A DNA stretch of 64,000 nucleotides. Origin: Frankiaceae bacterium. Lineage in GTDB: Bacteria; Actinomycetota; Actinomycetes; BP-191. Position 1 is the first letter of the stretch; each line of letters begins with the position of its first letter. This document shows positions 53,515 through 62,701 of this stretch, in pieces. A program made the translations under genes and the position numbers. The notes below the pieces were generated by a model that worked only from the letters and a program-made list of their open reading frames with translations, was not told the origin of the DNA and did no database searches. The stretch is taken from positions 90,492 to 154,491 of the forward strand of contig DATMES010000035.1 of NCBI GenBank assembly GCA_035556555.1, in the 5' to 3' direction.

Positions 53515-54900
53515 TCATGCCGGGGGGAGGGTCAGCTCGGCGACGGTGCCGCCGCCGCCGGCGTTGCGCAGCGTCACCCGGCCGCCGTGCGACTCGGCGA
53601 ACTGCTGCACGATCGCGAGCCCCAGTCCCGACCCGGGCAGCGCCCGCGCCTCCTCCGCCCGGTAGAACCGCCCGAACACGTGCGGCAGCGCCTCCGCCGG
53701 CACGCCAGGGCCGTTGTCGGTGACCGTCAGCGAGCCGGCCGCGTCGAGCCTCACCGTCACGACGGCGGACTCGCCGGCGAACTTGGCGGCGTTGTCGAGC
53801 AGGTTGGCCACGGCCCTGTCGATGCGCCGCGCGACGCCGCGTACGGTCACCGGCACGGTCTCCGTGCGGAACTCCGCGGCGGGCCAGTGCCTGCGCGCGC
53901 GGTCGACGGCGTGGAGGACGAGGTCCTCGTACGCCACGTCCTCCCACGACTCGACCGGCTCGTCGCCGCGCGCCAGCTCGACGACGTCCGAGACGAGCGA
54001 CGTCAGCTCCTCGACCTGGCCGACGATCGCGGTGACGACCTCCTCGCGTACGTCGTCGGGCAGCTCGTCGACGCGGTGCAGCAGCTCGACGTTGGTGCGC
54101 AGGCTGGCGAGCGGCGTCCGCAGCTCGTGGGAGGCGTCCGCGACGAGCTGCCGCTGCGCGCCGACGGAGGACTCCAGGGCCGAGAGCATCGTGTTGAACG
54201 ACGCCGCGAGCCGCCCCAGCTCGTCCTGCCGCGAGGCGTCGATGCGCAGGGTCAGGTCGCGGGTCTCCGCGATGCGTTCGGCGGCCTCGGTCAGCCCGCT
54301 CACCGGCGCGAGCGCGCGGCGCGAGACGACGACCGCGAGCGCCGCCGCGAGCCCGAGACCGGCGAGCGCGACGAGCACGAACGCCCGGGTCAGCCGCCGC
54401 AGCTGCGCCTCGACGGTGGCGCGGGGGAGCGCGACCTGCACGGCGTAGCGCGGCAGCAGCGGGCTCGTCATCATCCGGACGGGCGTGCCGTCGACGACCG
54501 CGTCGCGCAGCACCACCTTGTCGCCGTCGCGCGCGACCGCGCGGTCGGCGTCGCTCACCGGCAGCGCCGCGCCGATGGGACTGCCGGTGGCGCCGGCGGC
54601 GTCGATGACCTGCGCGTAGCCGCCGATCTCGCCGATGCCGGTCTGCAGCCGGACGCGGAACGGGTTCGCGAGGACCGCCTGCTGCTGCAGCGTCGCGGTC
54701 TGCCTGCGCAGCTGCGCGTCGAGCGGGCGGCGCAGCTCGTGGCGGACGGCGACGTACGCCACCATGACGACGCCGCTCACGGCCACGACGACGGCGAGCA
54801 TCGCCGCCGCGACCAGCCGCGAGCGCAGCGAGTGGCCGAGGTCCCACCAGGCAGGTGCGGCCGCGGTGCGCGGGCCCGGCTCGGTCACGGCTGGCGTCAC
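53515..54900 (-). CDS. Sensor histidine kinase (MprB-like)
   Basis: 461 aa. GTG start overlaps the regulator stop (GTGA). Two membrane helices (about 28-52 and 173-193) frame a ~120-residue sensor domain; a HAMP domain follows. The phospho-accepting His258 is in [16 protein letters not shown]-box [10 protein letters not shown]1 VTDNGPGVP and G2 GSGLGLAIV are intact. Gene order (regulator, kinase, and nearby HtrA protease) resembles mprA-mprB-pepD of mycobacteria, which answers envelope stress. Confidence 0.93.
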   Translation of the reverse strand: MTPAVTEPGPRTAAAPAWWDLGHSLRSRLVAAAMLAVVVAVSGVVMVAYVAVRHELRRPLDAQLRRQTATLQQQAVLANPFRVRLQTGIGEIGGYAQVIDAAGATGSPIGAALPVSDADRAVARDGDKVVLRDAVVDGTPVRMMTSPLLPRYAVQVALPRATVEAQLRRLTRAFVLVALAGLGLAAALAVVVSRRALAPVSGLTEAAERIAETRDLTLRIDASRQDELGRLAASFNTMLSALESSVGAQRQLVADASHELRTPLASLRTNVELLHRVDELPDDVREEVVTAIVGQVEELTSLVSDVVELARGDEPVESWEDVAYEDLVLHAVDRARRHWPAAEFRTETVPVTVRGVARRIDRAVANLLDNAAKFAGESAVVTVRLDAAGSLTVTDNGPGVPAEALPHVFGRFYRAEEARALPGSGLGLAIVQQFAESHGGRVTLRNAGGGGTVAELTLPPA

Positions 54901-55574
54901 GGCTCGCGCGCGGTGTAGCCGACGCCGCGCACCGTGTGGATCAGCCGCGGCTCGCCGCCCGCCTCCGTCTTGCGGCGCAGGTAGCCGATGAACACCTCCA
55001 GCGAGTTGCTCGCCGGCTCGAGCTCGTACCCCCACACCCTGTCCATGATCACGTCGCGGGTCAGGACGCGGCCCGCGTTGCGCAGCAGCAGCTCCAGCAG
55101 CGCGAACTCCGTCCGCGTCAGCTCGATGGCCCGCTCGCCGCGGCGTACGTCCCTGCTCACCGGGTCGAGCGAGAGGTCGTCGAGCGAGAGGACCGCCTCG
55201 TCGTTCTCCTGAGGCTTCGTCCTGCGGATCAGGGCGCGGAGCCGCGCGCGCAGCTCCTCCAGCGCGAACGGCTTCACGAGGTAGTCGTCGGCCCCCGCGT
55301 CGAGGCCCGCGACGCGGTCGCCGACCTCGTCGCGCGCGGTGAGCACGAGGATCGGCGTCCGGTCGCCCTTGGCGCGCAGGCGGCGGCACACCTCGAGCCC
55401 GCCGACGTACGGCATCATCAGGTCGAGCACGACGACGTCCGGCTGCGCCTCGGGCATGGCCTCCAGGGCCTTGAGGCCGTTGGAGACGGCGGTGACGTCG
55501 TAGCCGTCGAGCCGCAGCGCGCGGGTCAGCGCAGCGCGCAGCTCCGGATCGTCGTCGACCACCAGCGCGCGCAC
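54897..55574 (-). CDS. OmpR/PhoB-type response regulator (MprA-like)
   Basis: 225 aa. Receiver domain with acidic pocket (VVDDDPE), phospho-acceptor Asp51 in VVLDLMMPY, the conserved Thr in LVLTARDEV and Lys in YLVKPF. C-terminal winged helix ([36 protein letters not shown]). Pairs with the coupled kinase gene downstream. The likely targets include the envelope genes to the right, but no binding-site repeats are evident. Confidence 0.94.
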   Translation of the reverse strand: MRALVVDDDPELRAALTRALRLDGYDVTAVSNGLKALEAMPEAQPDVVVLDLMMPYVGGLEVCRRLRAKGDRTPILVLTARDEVGDRVAGLDAGADDYLVKPFALEELRARLRALIRRTKPQENDEAVLSLDDLSLDPVSRDVRRGERAIELTRTEFALLELLLRNAGRVLTRDVIMDRVWGYELEPASNSLEVFIGYLRRKTEAGGEPRLIHTVRGVGYTAREP

Positions 55575-55616
55575 GGCGCCAGTCTCCCAGCCACCGCTGA
55601 ACGTCTGCTGAACGCG

Positions 55617-57134
55617 CTACCCGCGCGCCGACGCCTCGGCGGTCGCGGGCGGCACGACGGGGGCGTCGTCGGGGGCGTACACCGCGACCTCGCGCGCGCC
55701 GCGCAGGGTGGCCGTGCCCGCTGGCCGCCAGTGCGCCGCCTCCGCGCCCGCGGCCGTCGTCGTCGAGGCCGCGGCGAGGACGCGCGCGGGCGTCGTCTTG
55801 GCGGCGTCGGTGAGGCGGGCGGCCTCGTTGGCGGGGGCGCCGACGACGGTGTACTCGTAGCGCCGCGCGGCGCCGACGTGGCCGGCGATGACGGTGCCGG
55901 TGCTGACGCCGATGCCGGCGTCGAGGCCGGGGTGGCGTTCGCGCAGCCCCGCGATGCGCTGCGCCAGGTCGCGCGCGCAGCGCAGCCCGCGCGCCGCGTG
56001 GTCGGGCGCGCCCACCGGCGGGCCGAACACGCAGATCGCGCCGTCGCCGTCGAAGCCGTTGACCCAGCCGCCCTCGGCCGTCACGGCGTCGACGACGGCG
56101 CAGAAGAAGTCGTTGAGCAGCCGCAGCAGGTCCCCCGGGTCGCGGGTCTCCGCCAGGTGCGTCGAGCCGACGATGTCCGCGAACAGCACCGTCGCCTCGC
56201 ACCGATCCGCGCGCGGCGCCGTGCCGGAGCTCAGCGCCAACGCCGCGACCTCCGGGCTGACGAAGCGGCCGAACAGGTCGGCTATACGGTCGCGGTCGCG
56301 CAGGCCCGCGGTCATGGCGTTGACAGCGGCCTGCAGCTCGCCGAGCTCGCCGCGGTCGTCCACGGGGACGTGCACGTCGAGGTCGCCGGCACCCACCTGG
56401 CGCAGGGCGGCGGACGTACGGTCGATCGGGTCGCTGACGCTGTGCACCACGGCGCTGTGCACGCAGGCGCCGCCGACCAGGGCCGTGACGACGAGGTAGA
56501 GCAGCGGCCCCGCCGCGGGCGCGTCGAAGCCGTCGGTGAGGTCGAACAGCGCCGCCGCGATCCACAGCAGCGGCAGCCCCGAGCCGAGCGCCCAGGTGAG
56601 CAGCAGGCGGTTGTGGATCCGGCCGCCGCGGCGCGGTGGGCTGGCGGCGAGCGCCTCGCGGAACAGCGGGCGGAGGGCGCGTTCGGCCAGCAGGTAGTTG
56701 AGGGTCGTGGCGATCGCGCCGGCGAACGCGATGCCGATGCCCATGCGGCAGGCGAGGACGTTGTCCGGGCCGACGTTCCAGTTGAGCGCGACGAAGCCGG
56801 CCGCCGCGACGACCCACGCGACGGCGACCTGCGTGCAGATGACGACGGGCAGGCGCAGGACGCGCGTCGCGCGCAGCGCCGGGTCGGCCGTGCCCCTCGC
56901 GCGGTAGAGGACGTAGAGGTGCAGCGCCATGAGCACGACGCCGGTGACGTGCAGGTCGAAGAGGAACCACGGCAGGTTCCGCGCGAGCAGGTCGGCGCGG
57001 TCGCCGGCGCCGGGCGGCAGCGGCGCGAGGACGACGGTGTAGACGAACGACAGGACGGCGCCGGCGACGTTCGCGCCGACCATCGCCGCGACCAGCAGGA
57101 TCGCCGCGCGGCGCGTCTGTCGGCGCTTCGTCAC
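55617..57134 (-). CDS. Membrane class III nucleotidyl cyclase homologue, altered active site
   Basis: 505 aa from GTG 57134. Six membrane helices (about 10-230), a HAMP domain (about 230-282), then a cyclase homology domain, as in Rv1318c/Rv3645-type proteins. Metal-binding Asp320 (LFADIVGST) and Asp364 (GFDGDG) and the transition-state Asn436/Arg440 (NEAAR) are present. The purine-selecting pair normally Lys and Asp is Gly360 and Ala433 here, so ATP specificity is doubtful. It may be inactive, use another nucleotide, or act as a binding partner. A C-terminal ~70 residues are Ala/Pro-rich. Confidence 0.88.
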   Translation of the reverse strand: MTKRRQTRRAAILLVAAMVGANVAGAVLSFVYTVVLAPLPPGAGDRADLLARNLPWFLFDLHVTGVVLMALHLYVLYRARGTADPALRATRVLRLPVVICTQVAVAWVVAAAGFVALNWNVGPDNVLACRMGIGIAFAGAIATTLNYLLAERALRPLFREALAASPPRRGGRIHNRLLLTWALGSGLPLLWIAAALFDLTDGFDAPAAGPLLYLVVTALVGGACVHSAVVHSVSDPIDRTSAALRQVGAGDLDVHVPVDDRGELGELQAAVNAMTAGLRDRDRIADLFGRFVSPEVAALALSSGTAPRADRCEATVLFADIVGSTHLAETRDPGDLLRLLNDFFCAVVDAVTAEGGWVNGFDGDGAICVFGPPVGAPDHAARGLRCARDLAQRIAGLRERHPGLDAGIGVSTGTVIAGHVGAARRYEYTVVGAPANEAARLTDAAKTTPARVLAAASTTTAAGAEAAHWRPAGTATLRGAREVAVYAPDDAPVVPPATAEASARG

Positions 57135-57159
57135 TTGTCCGATTATCCCGGGCACGCGA

Positions 57160-57198
57160 ACGCCCCGGGGTGTGACGTGGGTCACATCCCCGGGGCGT
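57160..57198 (-). terminator. Long hairpin after HtrA-like gene
   Basis: ACGCCCCGGGG-TGTGAC pairs with GTCACA-CCCCGGGGCGT apart from a single bulged base; loop GTGG. It lies between the HtrA stop (57217) and the cyclase start (57134). Without a U-run on the minus strand, factor-independent termination is plausible rather than certain. Confidence 0.65.
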
Positions 57199-57216
57199 CG
57201 TTCCGCGCCGTTCGGG

Positions 57217-58422
57217 TCAGCCGGCGGCGGCGTCCGAGAGCCGTACGGTGGCCGTGCGCTTCGCGCCGTCGCGCTCGTACTCGATGGTCACGGTGTCGCC
57301 CGGCTGGTGCGACCGGACGGTGGCGATCAGCGCGTCCGCGTCGGCGACGATCTTGCCGTCGATCTTCAGCACGATGTCGCCCGCGCGCAGCCCCGCCGTC
57401 TCGGCCGGGCCGCCCGGCGTGACGGCTTGGATGACCGGGCGGGTGTCGCCGTCCACGGTCGTCGCGGTGCCGACGGAGACGCCGATCTGCGCGCGGCTGG
57501 CGCGCCCGGTCTTGATGAGCTGGTCGGCGATGACCTTCGCCTGGTCGATCGGGATGGCGAAGCCGACGCCGACGTTGCCGCCGGTCGTCGACGCGATCGC
57601 GGTGTTGATGCCGATGACCTGGCCGGCGAGGTCGACGAGCGCGCCGCCCGAGTTGCCGGGGTTGATCGCCGCGTCCGTCTGGATGGCGTCGATGACCGTC
57701 GCGACCGGCGGGGCGCCGAAGCCCTGCTGGCTCGTGGTGTTCACGGGGCGGTTCAGCGCCGAGACGATGCCGGCGGTGACGGTGCCCGACAGGCCGAGCG
57801 GCGAGCCGACGGCCAGCACCGAGTCGCCGACGCGGACGCTCGCCGAGCTGCCGATCTTCGCCGCCGTGAGCCCGGTCTTGTCGACCTTGACGACCGCGAG
57901 GTCGGAGGCGGCATCGGTGCCGACGATGCGCGCGGTCGCCGACGTGCCGTCGTTGAACGTCGCCCGGACCGTCTGCGCGCCCTCCACCACGTGGTTGTTG
58001 GTGAGGACGTAGCCGTCGGCGCCGATGACGACGCCGGAGCCGCTGCCGCGGCCGCCGTTGCCGGCCACGCCGAGCGAGACGACCGACGGCAGGACCTTCG
58101 CGGCGACGGCGACGTACGACTCCGGCGCGGCGGCCGCGACAGGGGGCGGCGCGGCGTTGCCGCCGGTGACCGTCGTGGTCGTCGCCTGGGGCTCGGGGGC
58201 GAGCTCGCGACCTGCCACGACGCCGGCGGCGGAGCCGACCAGGGCGCAGGCCGTCGCGAGCGCGGCGACGCCGGCGTAGCGGCGCCTCGGCGGGGCGGGT
58301 GGCGCCGGCGGGGGCGGCGGCGCCGTGGGCGGCCCGTACGGGAACGGGTCGCCGAAGTCGATCGTGGGCGACGTGTCGTACGACTCGTCGAACGAGAACG
58401 GGGCACGGGTCTCGGTGTCCAT
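57217..58422 (-). CDS. HtrA/PepD-like membrane-anchored serine protease with PDZ domain
   Basis: 401 aa. A cytoplasmic Pro-rich N-terminus (about 30-48), one membrane helix (about 50-70), then a trypsin-like domain with His144 (TNNHVV), Asp174 (SDLAVVKV) and Ser258 (GNSGGAL). A single PDZ domain (about 300-395; AGDIVLKIDGK) ends the protein. Degrades or refolds damaged extracytoplasmic proteins. AAGGTG 6 nt before ATG 58422. Near a MprAB-like pair, as in mycobacteria, though here a cyclase gene lies between. Confidence 0.94.
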   Translation of the reverse strand: MDTETRAPFSFDESYDTSPTIDFGDPFPYGPPTAPPPPPAPPAPPRRRYAGVAALATACALVGSAAGVVAGRELAPEPQATTTTVTGGNAAPPPVAAAAPESYVAVAAKVLPSVVSLGVAGNGGRGSGSGVVIGADGYVLTNNHVVEGAQTVRATFNDGTSATARIVGTDAASDLAVVKVDKTGLTAAKIGSSASVRVGDSVLAVGSPLGLSGTVTAGIVSALNRPVNTTSQQGFGAPPVATVIDAIQTDAAINPGNSGGALVDLAGQVIGINTAIASTTGGNVGVGFAIPIDQAKVIADQLIKTGRASRAQIGVSVGTATTVDGDTRPVIQAVTPGGPAETAGLRAGDIVLKIDGKIVADADALIATVRSHQPGDTVTIEYERDGAKRTATVRLSDAAAG

Positions 58423-58493
58423 GTCAGACACCTTGCGCCGTACTCCTGAACGAAACCTGAACGGCGCCTGGTCGTCTCCTGCGAGTCCGCCCC

Positions 58494-60638
58494 CTACGCG
58501 CTCGCGGCGGCCTCCTCGAGCTCGGCGGGAGTGCCCTCGACGTGGACGTTGGGCAGGCGCCTGGCGAGCCAGCCGGGCAGCCACCAGTTGCGGTCGCCGA
58601 GCAGCTCCATCGTCGCGGGCACCAGCACCATGCGGACCAGCGTCGCGTCGATGAAGATCGCCGCCGCCATGCCGACGCCGATCATCTTGAGGAACACGAC
58701 CGGGCTCGGCACGAACGCCAGGAACACCGTCACCATGATCGCCGCCGCGGCCGTGATGACGCGGGCGGTGCGGGCCAGCCCGTCGGCGACGGCGAGGCCG
58801 TTGTCGCGGGTGCGCTCGTACTCCTCCCTGATGCGGGACAGCAGGAAGACCTCGTAGTCCATGGACAGCCCGAAGAGGATCGCGAACATCATCATCGGGA
58901 TGAACGACGGCACCGGCGTCGGCTCGGGGATGCCGATGAGGTCGCCGAGCGGGCCGCCGTTGACGCAGAGGGCGACGACGCCGTACGCCGCGCCGATGGA
59001 GAGGAGGTTCATGATCGCGGCCTTGACCGCGACGAGCACCGAGCGGAACACGACGAGCAGCAGCAGGAACGACAGGATCACGACGCCGCCGATGAGCAGC
59101 GGGAGCCGGCCGCTGATGTAGCGGTTGGAGTCGAGACCGCCGGCGACCAGGCCGCTCACGCTCACCTTGACGTCGCTGCCGGCTACGGCCGCGGGGATGA
59201 CGTCGTCGCGGAGCCGGTCGACGAGGTCCTCGGTCTCCTTCGCCTGCGGCGAGGTCGTCGGGATGAGCTGGACGATCGCGGTGTCCCCGGCCTCGTTGGG
59301 CTGCGGCGGCGACACGTTGGCCACGCCGGGCGTCGTACGGAGCCGCTCGACGATGCCCGGCGCCTTGCTGAGGTCGCCCTCGACGGTGAGCAGCATGGGG
59401 CCGTTGAAGCCCTTGCCGAAGCCGGTCGTCAGCAGGTCGTACGCGCGCCTCGTCGTGAACGTCGTCGGGTCGTTGGACGCGTCGGGGAAGCCGAAGCGCA
59501 TCGAGTAGAACGGCAGCGACAGCAGCACGAGCAGCAGGAACCCGCCGATCGCGGCGGGCCACGGCCGGCGCTGGATGAACCGGCTCCACCGGAACCACAG
59601 CGAGTGGTCGTACGCCTTGGCGCGCTTGCCGAAGAACGGCACGTGGAGGCGTTCGATGTTGTGCCCGGTGAAGCCCAGCACCGCGGGCAGCAGCGTCACC
59701 GACGCCAGCATGATGACGAGCACCGCGAGGGTCGCCGAGAACGCCACACCCGCCGCGAACGGCACGCCCATCAGCAGGATGCCCATGAGCGAGATGACGA
59801 CGGTGCAGCCGGCGAACAGCACCGCGCGCCCTGCCGTCGAGATCGCGGTGATCGTCGCCTGGCGCGGGTCGGTGCCGTCGGACAGGCCGGAGCGGTAGCG
59901 GGTGACGATGAACAGCGCGTAGTCGATGCCCACGCCGATACCGACCATCGCCGCGACGGAGGGCGCCCAGTCGGGGACGTCGACGACGTTGCGCATGACC
60001 GCGCCGAGCGACATCGAGATGCCGATGCCGAACAGCGCCGTCATCAGCGGCAGCCCCATCGCGACCAGGGACCCGAACGTCACGAGCAGGATCAGCGCGG
60101 CCGCGAGGAAGCCGATGCCCTCCGAGCCCACCTCGCCCTGCAGCGCGATCGCGGCGGTCTGGCCGCCGGCCTCGACCTGCAGGCCGTCGCCGTTTGCGGC
60201 GAGCACCTTGTCGACCAGGACCTTGCTCTCCTCGAGGTCGATGTCCTGCGCGACCTCGTCGAGCTCGACGTCGGCGTACGCGATGGTGCGGTCCTGGGAG
60301 ATCTGGAACGCGCCCTGCTCGCTGAACGGGCTGACGATGCGCTCGACGTGCTCGTCGTCGGCGAGGTCGGTGAGCAGCGCCTCGATGCGCGGCTTCGCCT
60401 GCTCGATGCCGCCGGGAGCGCGGAAGACGACCTGCAGCGTGTCGCCGGAGCGCTTCGGGAACTTCTCCCGCAGGACGTCGAGCGCCTCCTTCGACTCCGA
60501 GCCCGGCGCGAAGTAGTCCTGCTTGAACGCCGCGCCGAACGCCGACGACAGCGCGAACGACGCCACCAGCGCGAGGACCCAGAGGCCGAGCACCAGGCGG
60601 CGGCGCTCGTAGCACCAGGTGGCGAGCCGTACCAGCAT
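58494..60638 (-). CDS. MMPL/RND-family membrane transporter
   Basis: 714 aa from ATG 60638 (GGGAGCG upstream). Twelve-helix RND layout in two halves. GVGIDYALFIVTRYR and LFGLSMDYEVFLLSRIREEY are the paired Asp-Tyr motifs of TM4 and TM10 that relay protons. Extracytoplasmic loops after TM1 and TM7 (porter-like) are of usual length. Family members move lipids, siderophores or drugs across the envelope. Start codons upstream in the frame (60716) give residues unlike MmpL N-termini. Confidence 0.94.
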   Translation of the reverse strand: MLVRLATWCYERRRLVLGLWVLALVASFALSSAFGAAFKQDYFAPGSESKEALDVLREKFPKRSGDTLQVVFRAPGGIEQAKPRIEALLTDLADDEHVERIVSPFSEQGAFQISQDRTIAYADVELDEVAQDIDLEESKVLVDKVLAANGDGLQVEAGGQTAAIALQGEVGSEGIGFLAAALILLVTFGSLVAMGLPLMTALFGIGISMSLGAVMRNVVDVPDWAPSVAAMVGIGVGIDYALFIVTRYRSGLSDGTDPRQATITAISTAGRAVLFAGCTVVISLMGILLMGVPFAAGVAFSATLAVLVIMLASVTLLPAVLGFTGHNIERLHVPFFGKRAKAYDHSLWFRWSRFIQRRPWPAAIGGFLLLVLLSLPFYSMRFGFPDASNDPTTFTTRRAYDLLTTGFGKGFNGPMLLTVEGDLSKAPGIVERLRTTPGVANVSPPQPNEAGDTAIVQLIPTTSPQAKETEDLVDRLRDDVIPAAVAGSDVKVSVSGLVAGGLDSNRYISGRLPLLIGGVVILSFLLLLVVFRSVLVAVKAAIMNLLSIGAAYGVVALCVNGGPLGDLIGIPEPTPVPSFIPMMMFAILFGLSMDYEVFLLSRIREEYERTRDNGLAVADGLARTARVITAAAAIMVTVFLAFVPSPVVFLKMIGVGMAAAIFIDATLVRMVLVPATMELLGDRNWWLPGWLARRLPNVHVEGTPAELEEAAASA

Positions 60639-60712
60639 GCGTGCGCTCCCAGCGTCGGTAGTCGATACACGAACAGTAGGCGGGGGGTGTGACAGATTTC
60701 GCGGGCCGAAAG

Positions 60713-61153
60713 TCACTGACTCCGGAGCATCTCGATCGCCTTCGTGATGCGGCGCTGTCTGGTCTCGGGTGCCTTGGCCTCGTTGATCGCGAGCACGTGA
60801 CGTAGCCGGTGGCTGTACGCGAGGCGGTCGAACCGCTCGCGGGCGGTCGGGTCGGCGTCGAGTGCCGCCTGCAGGTCGGCCGGCACGTCGACCGTGCGCG
60901 GTGCCGTGTCGAGCTCGACCTCCACGTCGACCTCGTCGCCCGCCTGCGCGCCGGCGGCGGAACGGTTCTCGGCGCTCAGCGGCAGCAGGTAGCGGCCGCC
61001 CATCGAGGCGATCGTGCTGCGGTACGTGTGGCCGTTGACGGTGACGTTGACGGCGGGTCGCTTGCCCGAGCCGAGGCCCTCGACGACCTCGGCCGGCACC
61101 TCGATGCCGGTCGCCGTCCTGCCGCCCAGCTCGACCGTGCCGCGGAACCTCAT
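60713..61153 (-). CDS. DUF1905/YdeI-like small protein
   Basis: 146 aa. The N-terminal DUF1905 barrel (MRFRGTVELGGRTATGIEVP, RPAVNVTVNGHTYRSTIASM, GDEVDVEVELD) is followed by a YdeI/OmpD-associated helical part (FDRLAYSHRLRHVLAINEAK, RQRRITKAIEMLRS). The two-part arrangement is common in actinobacteria; the function is unknown, with YdeI-type homologues linked to envelope or bacteriocin tolerance in other bacteria. Confidence 0.87.
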   Translation of the reverse strand: MRFRGTVELGGRTATGIEVPAEVVEGLGSGKRPAVNVTVNGHTYRSTIASMGGRYLLPLSAENRSAAGAQAGDEVDVEVELDTAPRTVDVPADLQAALDADPTARERFDRLAYSHRLRHVLAINEAKAPETRQRRITKAIEMLRSQ

Positions 61154-61220
61154 GGGGTCACCTCCGTACTCCCGGATTCTGTCGTGGAGTACGACGTGCG
61201 GCGGGGCCGGAACTCATCGG

Positions 61221-61269
61221 GGCGTCCGGACGCCCAGCGTTCCCCCGTGCTGCTGGGCGCCCGGACGCC
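61221..61269 (-). terminator. Long hairpin after small secreted gene
   Basis: GGCGTCCGGACGCCCAGC (61221-61238) pairs with GCTGGGCGCCCGGACGCC (61252-61269) with one mismatch, loop 13 nt. It directly follows the stop of the secreted-protein gene at 61272. No U-run. Confidence 0.65.
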
Positions 61270-61271
61270 GG

Positions 61272-61664
61272 TCAGATCAGCTCGACCGTGGTCGCGCCGC
61301 CGCGGCTGACGGTGACGGTGTAGTGCGCGACCGTGTCGACGGACGTACCGGCGACCTTGATGTCGAACTGCGTGCAGTAGCTGCCCTCGACCGTGAGCGA
61401 GGCGGTGCCGTTGCTGCCGGTCGTGCTGAGCGAGCCGACGGAGAGGGTGAGCGCGTCGGTGGTGGGGGTGTACGCGAGCGACACCGTGTAGCTCGTCATC
61501 ACCTGCGGGCAGGCGAGGCCGAGGGGATTGTTGTCGAAGCGGTGCGTACGGACCTGGTTCTGCCGTACGTGGCCGGTGAACGGACCGCTGCTCCCCTGTG
61601 CGGCATGGGCGGGCGCGCTGAGCAGCGCGACGATTCCGGCCGTCGCCAAAGCAGTCTTGATCAT
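61272..61664 (-). CDS. Small secreted protein of unknown function
   Basis: 130 aa. GGGAGAAC upstream of ATG 61664. Signal peptide to about 22 (SAPAHAAQ). The mature domain is Thr/Ser/Val-rich with two cysteines (LACPQV, GSYCTQ), probably a beta-sandwich with one disulfide. No recognisable motif. Own terminator-like hairpin downstream. Confidence 0.77.
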   Translation of the reverse strand: MIKTALATAGIVALLSAPAHAAQGSSGPFTGHVRQNQVRTHRFDNNPLGLACPQVMTSYTVSLAYTPTTDALTLSVGSLSTTGSNGTASLTVEGSYCTQFDIKVAGTSVDTVAHYTVTVSRGGATTVELI

Positions 61665-61788
61665 GTGGGTTCTCCCGTTGGTGGTGAGGGGTGTCGTGCT
61701 GAAGGCGCGAAACTAAGCGCTGTCGTCGGCCGCGTCCGGGGAACGACGACAATGACGGTGACTGCTCATCCGTCGTCGAAGGAGTGCC

Positions 61789-62529
61789 ATGCCGACCGCG
61801 CTCGTGACGGGGGCTACGGCGGGGATCGGAGCGGCGTTCGTACGGCGCCTGGCCCGCGAGGGGTACGACCTCGTGCTGGTGGCGCGCGACCTCGACCGGC
61901 TCTCGGCCATGGCTGCCTCTGTGGGTGGCGCGGAGGTGCTGCGGGCGGACTTGTCTGTGCCTGCGGACGTGGCTCTCGTCGAGGCGCGGGTGGCGTCCGT
62001 GGACCTGCTCGTGAACAACGCCGGCTTCGGTCACCGCGGCCGCTTCCTCGACGTACCCGTTGACGACGAGCTGTCGATGGTGCGGGTGCACGTCGACGCG
62101 GTGCTGCGGCTGACGTCGGCGGCGGTGCGAGGCATGGCCGCACGCGGTCACGGCGACGTCGTGAACGTCGCGTCGGTGGCGGCGTTCTTCCCGCGGGGGA
62201 CGTACGGTGCGTCGAAGGCATGGGTGGTGTCGTTCAGCGAGGCCGTACGGCAGGACGTGGGTGGTCGCGGCGTGCGGGTGCTCGCTCTGTGTCCCGGGTT
62301 CACGCACACGGAGTTCCACGACCGGGCGGGCATGGACATGTCGGGGCTGCCGTCGGCGCTGTGGCTGTCGGCGGACTTCGTGGTGGCGGAGGGCTTGCGC
62401 GACCTGAGGGCAGGCAAGGCGGTGAGCGTGCCGGGGTGGCAGTACAAGGCGCTGGTGGCGGGCGGCCGGCTGGTGCCGCGTTCGCTGGCTGGGCGGCTCG
62501 CGTCGCGCCGTGGGCGGACATTCCGGTAG
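61789..62529 (+). CDS. Short-chain dehydrogenase/reductase
   Basis: 246 aa Rossmann enzyme. TGATAGIG (7-14) binds NADP(H) (Arg33 after LVLVARD suggests NADP), NNAG at 76-79, catalytic Ser129, Tyr139 and Lys143 (YGASK). ATG 61789 with AAGGAG 8 nt upstream. Belongs to the classical DltE/YciK-like SDRs; substrate unknown. Ends 23 nt before the serine tRNA gene. Confidence 0.93.
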   Translation: MPTALVTGATAGIGAAFVRRLAREGYDLVLVARDLDRLSAMAASVGGAEVLRADLSVPADVALVEARVASVDLLVNNAGFGHRGRFLDVPVDDELSMVRVHVDAVLRLTSAAVRGMAARGHGDVVNVASVAAFFPRGTYGASKAWVVSFSEAVRQDVGGRGVRVLALCPGFTHTEFHDRAGMDMSGLPSALWLSADFVVAEGLRDLRAGKAVSVPGWQYKALVAGGRLVPRSLAGRLASRRGRTFR

Positions 62530-62552
62530 CGCCACCTGCGATCATCGGGGGC

Positions 62553-62639
62553 GGAGGGCTCGCCTAGTGGCCGATGGCGGCGGTCTTGAAAACCGCTACA
62601 GGTTCACCCCTGTCGAGGGTTCGAATCCCTCGCCCTCCG
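62553..62639 (+). tRNA. tRNA-Ser (TGA)
   Basis: Acceptor GGAGGGC (62553-62559) pairs with GCCCTCC (62632-62638); anticodon loop CTTGAAA gives TGA. Long variable arm (ACAGGTTCACCCCTGT). CCA is not encoded here, unlike in the other three tRNA genes of the window, which fits replacement of the flank by an integrating element. Confidence 0.95.
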
Positions 62640-62701
62640 CTCTGACCCGCGGCTTTGCTGTTTCGCTCGTCGCCGGTCGGCCTCGGAAGGGGCCTCCGCG
62701 G

